Source: JBEKTY01 sp049515555 (GTDB lineage: Bacteria; Planctomycetota; Planctomycetia; Pirellulales; Thermoguttaceae). From it: a stretch of 35,200 nucleotides of DNA. Each line of letters begins with the position of its first letter. Within the stretch, counting starts at the first letter, position 1. The stretch lies in NCBI GenBank assembly GCA_049515555.1, contig JBEKTY010000082.1:1-35200 (forward strand), in the 5' to 3' direction. The notes under the pieces are model-generated. The model saw only the letters and a list, made by a program, of their open reading frames with translations, searched no databases and was not told the origin of the DNA. This document shows positions 31,965 through 35,200 of this stretch, in pieces. A program made the position numbers and the translations under genes.

Positions 31965-32912
31965 TTACCGGGCCTTCGTGCCCGACGTTTTCGCATCATG
32001 GCCGCCAAGGTGCCCGTCATTATTGACTGCCTTCGGCGGCGCCAAGCCGTCGCCGGCGTAAATGAGATACAGATGAGGCAACTTCTGGTCGCCCAGCTTT
32101 TCCTGGATCGTGGCCAAGGTGGCGAACAGCACCCGCTCGCGCTCGTAGCTGGCTTCGCTCACAACGGCGATAGGCGTATCGGACGGGTAACGGGCCTGGA
32201 GCCGCGGCAGCAGCTCGTTAAGCTTCACGCGATGGGTGAACAGCACCAGCATCATCTTCAGCCGGCCATGTTCATCGGGGGTTCCCAAGTCGTCTCCGGC
32301 CGAGAGCAAGACCGACCCGGCCTTCTTCGTCACGCTCTGTCGGAGGGCCGCATTGGCCGCATTGAACGAACTGAGGCCGGGAACCACGACCGGATCGAGG
32401 TCGGCGAAGTCTTCGGTGACCCACGACCAGGGGCAATACAGCGTGGGATCCCCCGAATCAGCGAAGGCCACCTTTTTTCCGCCGGCAACCAGCTCTCGAA
32501 CATGGGTCAGGAACTTAGCCGTTTCCGCTTGGCTCTGGCGTGCCCGGTCGCGAAGCTGCGGTGGAAGGTCCTTCAGGCTCTGGCCGCGGAAGCGGCCCAT
32601 AAGGAGCGACGAGGCCACCGTGATCTTGCCGGGCGGCGCGAATCGGGCGACCTCGTCCTTAAGATAGTCGAAGCAGAACACGCAATCGGCGTCCTTGAGC
32701 ACTTTGGCCGCCTTGAAGGTCACGAGCTCCGGGTCGCCCGGCCCCATGCCCACCAGGCAGACAGCGCCGTTGCGGGCCGTCTCGGCGGCCAGCACGGCCG
32801 GCGCCCCGACAGCCGCCAGAAACAGGACGGCAACAGCGGCCCCGATACGGCATCTCGCGGCGCGGATAGTTGTCATCAGTGCCACGCAGCCTGTCTCCCG
32901 ATGAAGGTTCAC
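31965..32912 (-). CDS. Exported tetrapyrrole (corrin/porphyrin) methylase-like protein
   Basis: The protein has 315 residues if started at GTG 32912, which has AGGAA about 5 nt upstream; an ATG at 32877 gives 303. After a basic N-terminus a strong export signal follows (RIGAAVAVLFLAAVGAPAVL then AAETA). The mature part begins AVCLVGMGPGDPELVTFKAA, the SAM-binding opening of the CobA/CbiF-type methylase fold, and continues with DADCVFCFDYLKDEV, ADSGDPTLYCPWSWVTE, DLDPVVVPGLSSFNAANAAL and a C-terminal YERERVLFATLATIQEKLG block. These all belong to that family, in which members methylate cobalamin or siroheme precursors. The signal peptide is odd because SAM is not expected outside the cytoplasm. 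It follows the molybdopterin-domain gene by 25 bp. Confidence 0.8.
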   Translation of the reverse strand: MNLHRETGCVALMTTIRAARCRIGAAVAVLFLAAVGAPAVLAAETARNGAVCLVGMGPGDPELVTFKAAKVLKDADCVFCFDYLKDEVARFAPPGKITVASSLLMGRFRGQSLKDLPPQLRDRARQSQAETAKFLTHVRELVAGGKKVAFADSGDPTLYCPWSWVTEDFADLDPVVVPGLSSFNAANAALRQSVTKKAGSVLLSAGDDLGTPDEHGRLKMMLVLFTHRVKLNELLPRLQARYPSDTPIAVVSEASYERERVLFATLATIQEKLGDQKLPHLYLIYAGDGLAPPKAVNNDGHLGGHDAKTSGTKAR

Positions 32913-32937
32913 TTGGTTCCTGTGCGATGTTGCGGTT

Positions 32938-33360
32938 CTACTCGGATATCATCCGGACATGGATGGTGGCGACCTGCCGAACCCACCGCCCCCGCTGCTT
33001 GGCGTCTTCTTCCACGAGCTGGTACGGCCCCGCCGTCTTGGCGAGCGGCTTGCCATTGCAGCGGTCGGCTCCCTTCACAAGCACGTAACAGTCCAGCCAC
33101 GGGGAGCACTTGGGGTCCCAGGTGACGCCGGCCGCATGGAGAATGTTAGCCAACGGCACGCCTTCGTAGGTTCGCTGGTCCTTGTCTCTACCGGTTTGGA
33201 CCTTCGCACGCCCCAGCTTGCCAAGCTCATCTGCCGTAAAAGCGACCGGCTTGCCCGACTTGATTTGCACCGTGATCGCGACAGGGTGGTTTGCCGTGTC
33301 CGCCGGCTGGTCGCCCCACAGCGCTGCGATCGACAGAACCATGCTTGCCAGTAAGTTCAT
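32938..33360 (-). CDS. Exported molybdopterin-binding-domain-like protein, shortened
   Basis: The protein has 140 residues from ATG 33360. A short signal peptide (MNLLASMVLSIAALWGDQPA) is followed by a small Ig/SUOX-like domain: VTADELGKL-type strand PVAFTADELGKLGRAKV, RTYEGVPLANILHAAGVTWD, CYVLVKGADR, then GKPLAKTAGPYQLVEEDAKQ and RWVRQVATIHVRM. These blocks match a family of ~165-residue exported oxidoreductase molybdopterin-binding-domain proteins I know from bacteria. In them a GY--FAL-E-D segment comes between the VLV-GAD and GKPL blocks; here that stretch of about 25 residues is missing and the reading frame is kept. Probably a periplasmic binding or redox partner; the loss may have changed or ended that role. 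First gene of a leftward pair with the methylase. Confidence 0.7.
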   Translation of the reverse strand: MNLLASMVLSIAALWGDQPADTANHPVAITVQIKSGKPVAFTADELGKLGRAKVQTGRDKDQRTYEGVPLANILHAAGVTWDPKCSPWLDCYVLVKGADRCNGKPLAKTAGPYQLVEEDAKQRGRWVRQVATIHVRMISE

Positions 33361-33432
33361 AGGTGTCTCACGAACCAGGCGGGGCAGACTGGAGCAACGG
33401 CGGGGTGTGCTATTTAACTGTCGCGGATCGGT

Positions 33433-33462
33433 AGTATAATATCATGTCACCCGGCTGGCAAG
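33433..33462 (-). promoter_or_regulatory. Promoter for the molybdopterin-domain/methylase pair
   Basis: On the minus strand TTGCCA (33462-33457), an 18-nt spacer and TATACT (33438-33433). A leader of about 65 nt precedes ATG 33360. Confidence 0.55.
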
Positions 33463-33514
33463 CAAGTGCCTGGTCGGATTTGGCGTAAATCTGGGCAGGA
33501 AAGCAGACCAAAAT

Positions 33515-33546
33515 CCACCCTTACGGGTGGGTCGGCGCGGTATAAT
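33515..33546 (+). promoter_or_regulatory. Promoter and possible operator of the XRE/PBP-like regulator
   Basis: A perfect TATAAT is at 33541-33546. Over the expected -35 region is a perfect inverted repeat CCACCCTTACGGGTGG (33515-33530), a good place for a regulator, perhaps the gene's own product. There is no clear -35 box, so activation may be needed. Confidence 0.5.
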
Positions 33547-33621
33547 GCTGTCACTGTGAGATATACTGGTGGTGGCGGGTCTCAGTTGCCTTGGGCGTCG
33601 GCATTAGAAGGATGGGCGTGC

Positions 33622-34683
33622 ATGTCGGAGGAACAGCCGCTACAGAACCGGCTCCGGGCGCGCCGCGTCGCCCGCGGCTGGTCGCAAGAGGAGGTGGCGG
33701 CGCGGGCAGGCATTTCGCGGGCCGGGGTCAGTGCGATCGAGAACGGGCGGCTGGTCCCCTCGGCGGCCACGGCCCTGGGCTTGGCCGCCCTGTTCGGCTG
33801 TCGCGTGGAGGACCTTTTCTTCCTGCACGCCGAGCAGGCCGGTGCTGGTAGCTGGGCGTGGCCACCGGAATGCGAGCCTTGTCGCTACTGGCACGCCACG
33901 GTGCGCGCCAAGAAACTGTTGTATCCGGTCGAGCCGACCGGCCTCGGCACCGTGCCGCACGACGGCACGTTAGAACGGGCCATCGTGCGGGAGCATCCCG
34001 GGGCCGACCCGCAGCAAACCCTGGTCATCGCCTGCTGCGATCCGGCGGTGAGGCTCCTGGCCGACGAGTTGCAGCGCAGCAAGGGCATCCGTTTGATCGC
34101 CATCCAGCGACCCAGCCGAGCGGCCTTGTCGCTGCTGGCCCGGGGCTTGATCCACGCGGCCGGCGTTCACTTGGGCGGGCAGGGGCCGGAGTCGGGGAAT
34201 CGCGCCGCGGCGCGCAACGCCTTGCAGCGGGGCTTTGCTTTACTGCGCGTCGCCCGCTGGCAAGAGGGCCTTGCGGCCGCGCCCGCGCTGCGCGTCAGGT
34301 CGATTCACGCCGCCCTGCAATCACGGATTCGCTGGGTGGGCCGCGAACCCGGCTCGGCCGTGCGCGAACTGTTGGACGAGTTGCTCGCCGATCGCGCCCC
34401 GCCCCGCCGCGTGGCCTACAGCCACCGCGGAGTGGGCGAGGCAGTGCGCTCTTCTTGGGCCGACGTCGGCGTGTGCCTGCAACTGGTGAGCGACGAGGCG
34501 GGCCTCGATTTCGTCAGTCTCCGCCAAGAGGACTACGACCTGTGCTATCCCCTGGACTGCGAGGGCGACCCGCGCATCCAGGCCCTCGTGGAGGCGGTGC
34601 GCTCTTCCTCCTATCGCCGCACGTTGGCCGACCTGCCCGGATACGACACGGCGGCGACGGGTGACATCGAGCGCGTGGTGTGA
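33622..34683 (+). CDS. XRE-family regulator with PBP-like (molybdate-type) sensor domain
   Basis: The protein has 353 residues from ATG 33622; an in-frame GTG-type extension upstream would overlap the promoter. The N-terminal XRE helix-turn-helix (residues about 7-65) has LRARRVARGWSQEEVAARAG and ISRAGVSAIENGRLVPSAAT. From about residue 110 to the end is a periplasmic-binding-protein-like domain of the kind (PBP_like) also joined to molybdenum cofactor enzymes: TLVIACCDPAVRLLADELQR, GIRLIAIQRPSRAALSLLAR, HAAGVHLGG, YSHRGVGEAVRSSWADVGVC and DFVSLRQEDYDLCYPLDCEG. Such one-gene sensors are thought to bind molybdate, tungstate or a cofactor and control nearby genes. It diverges from the molybdopterin-domain/methylase pair, which is the natural target. 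Confidence 0.83.
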   Translation: MSEEQPLQNRLRARRVARGWSQEEVAARAGISRAGVSAIENGRLVPSAATALGLAALFGCRVEDLFFLHAEQAGAGSWAWPPECEPCRYWHATVRAKKLLYPVEPTGLGTVPHDGTLERAIVREHPGADPQQTLVIACCDPAVRLLADELQRSKGIRLIAIQRPSRAALSLLARGLIHAAGVHLGGQGPESGNRAAARNALQRGFALLRVARWQEGLAAAPALRVRSIHAALQSRIRWVGREPGSAVRELLDELLADRAPPRRVAYSHRGVGEAVRSSWADVGVCLQLVSDEAGLDFVSLRQEDYDLCYPLDCEGDPRIQALVEAVRSSSYRRTLADLPGYDTAATGDIERVV

Positions 34684-34718
34684 ATAAGCCCTTACGTTGC
34701 GATGGAAATGGAAGACCG

Positions 34719-35200
34719 TCAAAGCAGCGATGCCATGAGGTTATCGACCGTTTTCCGCTGGAGCGTGGCGCTCGGGCCAGATTGGCCCGCCAGGGCCAGG
34801 AGCGCAAGATCGCTGGCGTCGGGGGCAATGGCTCCGCTCGTGATAATAGCCGGGGCCTTCGTGGTAGCCGCGTAGGTGAACTGATAGAGCGCAGAGGGGG
34901 CCGAGGTTCCGCCGGGCGTGGTGACCGTCACGTCCACCGGGCCCGTCCTGCCCGCCGGGCTGGTGACCACGATCTGCGTGTCCGCCGTGCTCTTGATCTT
35001 CGCCAGGACCTTGCCGAAATGGACCGCCGTGGCCCCCGCCAGGTTCGTGCCGCTGATCGTCACGAGGGTGCCGCCATTGAGGCCGCCTGAAGCGGGCAGA
35101 AGTCCGCCGACCGTCGGCGCCGCGACGAAAGTGAACTGATCGGCCGAGGAGATGGCCGAGGTGCCGCCCACGGTCGTAACCGTCACGCTCACCGGGTCCG
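34719..35200 (-). CDS. C-terminal part of a surface protein with IPT/TIG domains (truncated by window end)
   Basis: The visible part is about 159 residues; the frame is open to the window edge. One full IPT/TIG domain (APTVGGLLPASGGLNGGTLV, TISGTNLAGATAVHFGKV, VDVTVTTPGGTSAPS) and the end of another (VTVTTVGGTSAISSADQFTF) are seen. They are tandem Ig-like folds of bacterial surface proteins. The last 44 residues (TSGAIAPDASDLALLALAGQ, then TVDNLMASLL) match the end of the giant surface protein closely, at DNA level too (34724-34857 with 25536-25669), and the stop comes straight after SLL. It is convergent with the regulator gene, 35 bp from its stop. Confidence 0.85.
   Translation of the reverse strand, partial: DPVSVTVTTVGGTSAISSADQFTFVAAPTVGGLLPASGGLNGGTLVTISGTNLAGATAVHFGKVLAKIKSTADTQIVVTSPAGRTGPVDVTVTTPGGTSAPSALYQFTYAATTKAPAIITSGAIAPDASDLALLALAGQSGPSATLQRKTVDNLMASLL
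34724..34857 (-). repeat. C-terminal module shared by two surface proteins, copy 2
   Basis: About 116 of 134 positions match 25536-25669 by eye, with no gaps. The conserved part extends to the DNA level, so a recent copy event or gene conversion is likely. Confidence 0.9.

Overview
The window reads as a piece of a planctomycete chromosome, most likely from the Pirellulales or a close relative. The evidence is the combination of a DUF1559 protein with a prepilin-type N-terminus, a PEP-CTERM protein, a giant surface protein with an LEPR-XLL-type N-terminal motif, a membrane-anchored Ser/Thr kinase beside an FHA protein and an ECF sigma factor, high GC, and dispersed palindromic intergenic repeats.

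Region 1 (1-10.7 kb) is accessory DNA. It opens with the last 97 codons of a prokaryotic Argonaute (PIWI domain). A 1769-aa SF2 helicase follows after 21 bp; it carries several zinc clusters, a DUF1998 region and a fused C-terminal PD-(D/E)XK-type nuclease. After 4 bp comes a 595-aa AAA ATPase with a TOPRIM/DUF4435-like nuclease half (OLD-like). This tight Argonaute-helicase/nuclease-ATPase/nuclease row is the best candidate here for an undescribed defence system. A decayed ADP-ribosylglycohydrolase lies just downstream. Next come a ParB-like (DGNHR) protein and a convergent protein with a possible C-terminal HTH, flanked by a 26-bp direct repeat. The region ends at the 3' end of a tRNA-Ala(CGC) gene, so an island inserted at the tRNA is possible but unproven.

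Region 2 (10.8-18.4 kb) begins with about 700 bp of gene-free DNA rich in hairpins, then a SAM methyltransferase and a small lipoprotein. A leftward signalling cluster follows: coiled-coil membrane protein, FHA protein, Ser/Thr kinase with a multi-TM tail, a three-TM protein, an ECF sigma factor, and a zinc-finger anti-sigma-like protein that overlaps the sigma gene by ATGA.

Region 3 (18.9-25.4 kb) holds housekeeping and sugar genes: yggS, a Ycf46-like AAA ATPase, a DUF167 protein, a lipoprotein, a GH130 glycoside phosphorylase/hydrolase and a sodium:solute symporter. The last two may form a mannoside uptake and use pair.

Region 4 (25.5-35.2 kb) is envelope-related. It contains a 1472-aa Ig-repeat surface protein, a PEP-CTERM protein, a DUF1559 protein, and a pair made of an exported tetrapyrrole methylase and a shortened molybdopterin-binding-domain protein. 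The pair is divergent from an XRE/PBP-like (molybdate-type) regulator. The end of another surface protein (TIG domains) closes the window; it shares a nearly identical C-terminal module with the giant protein.
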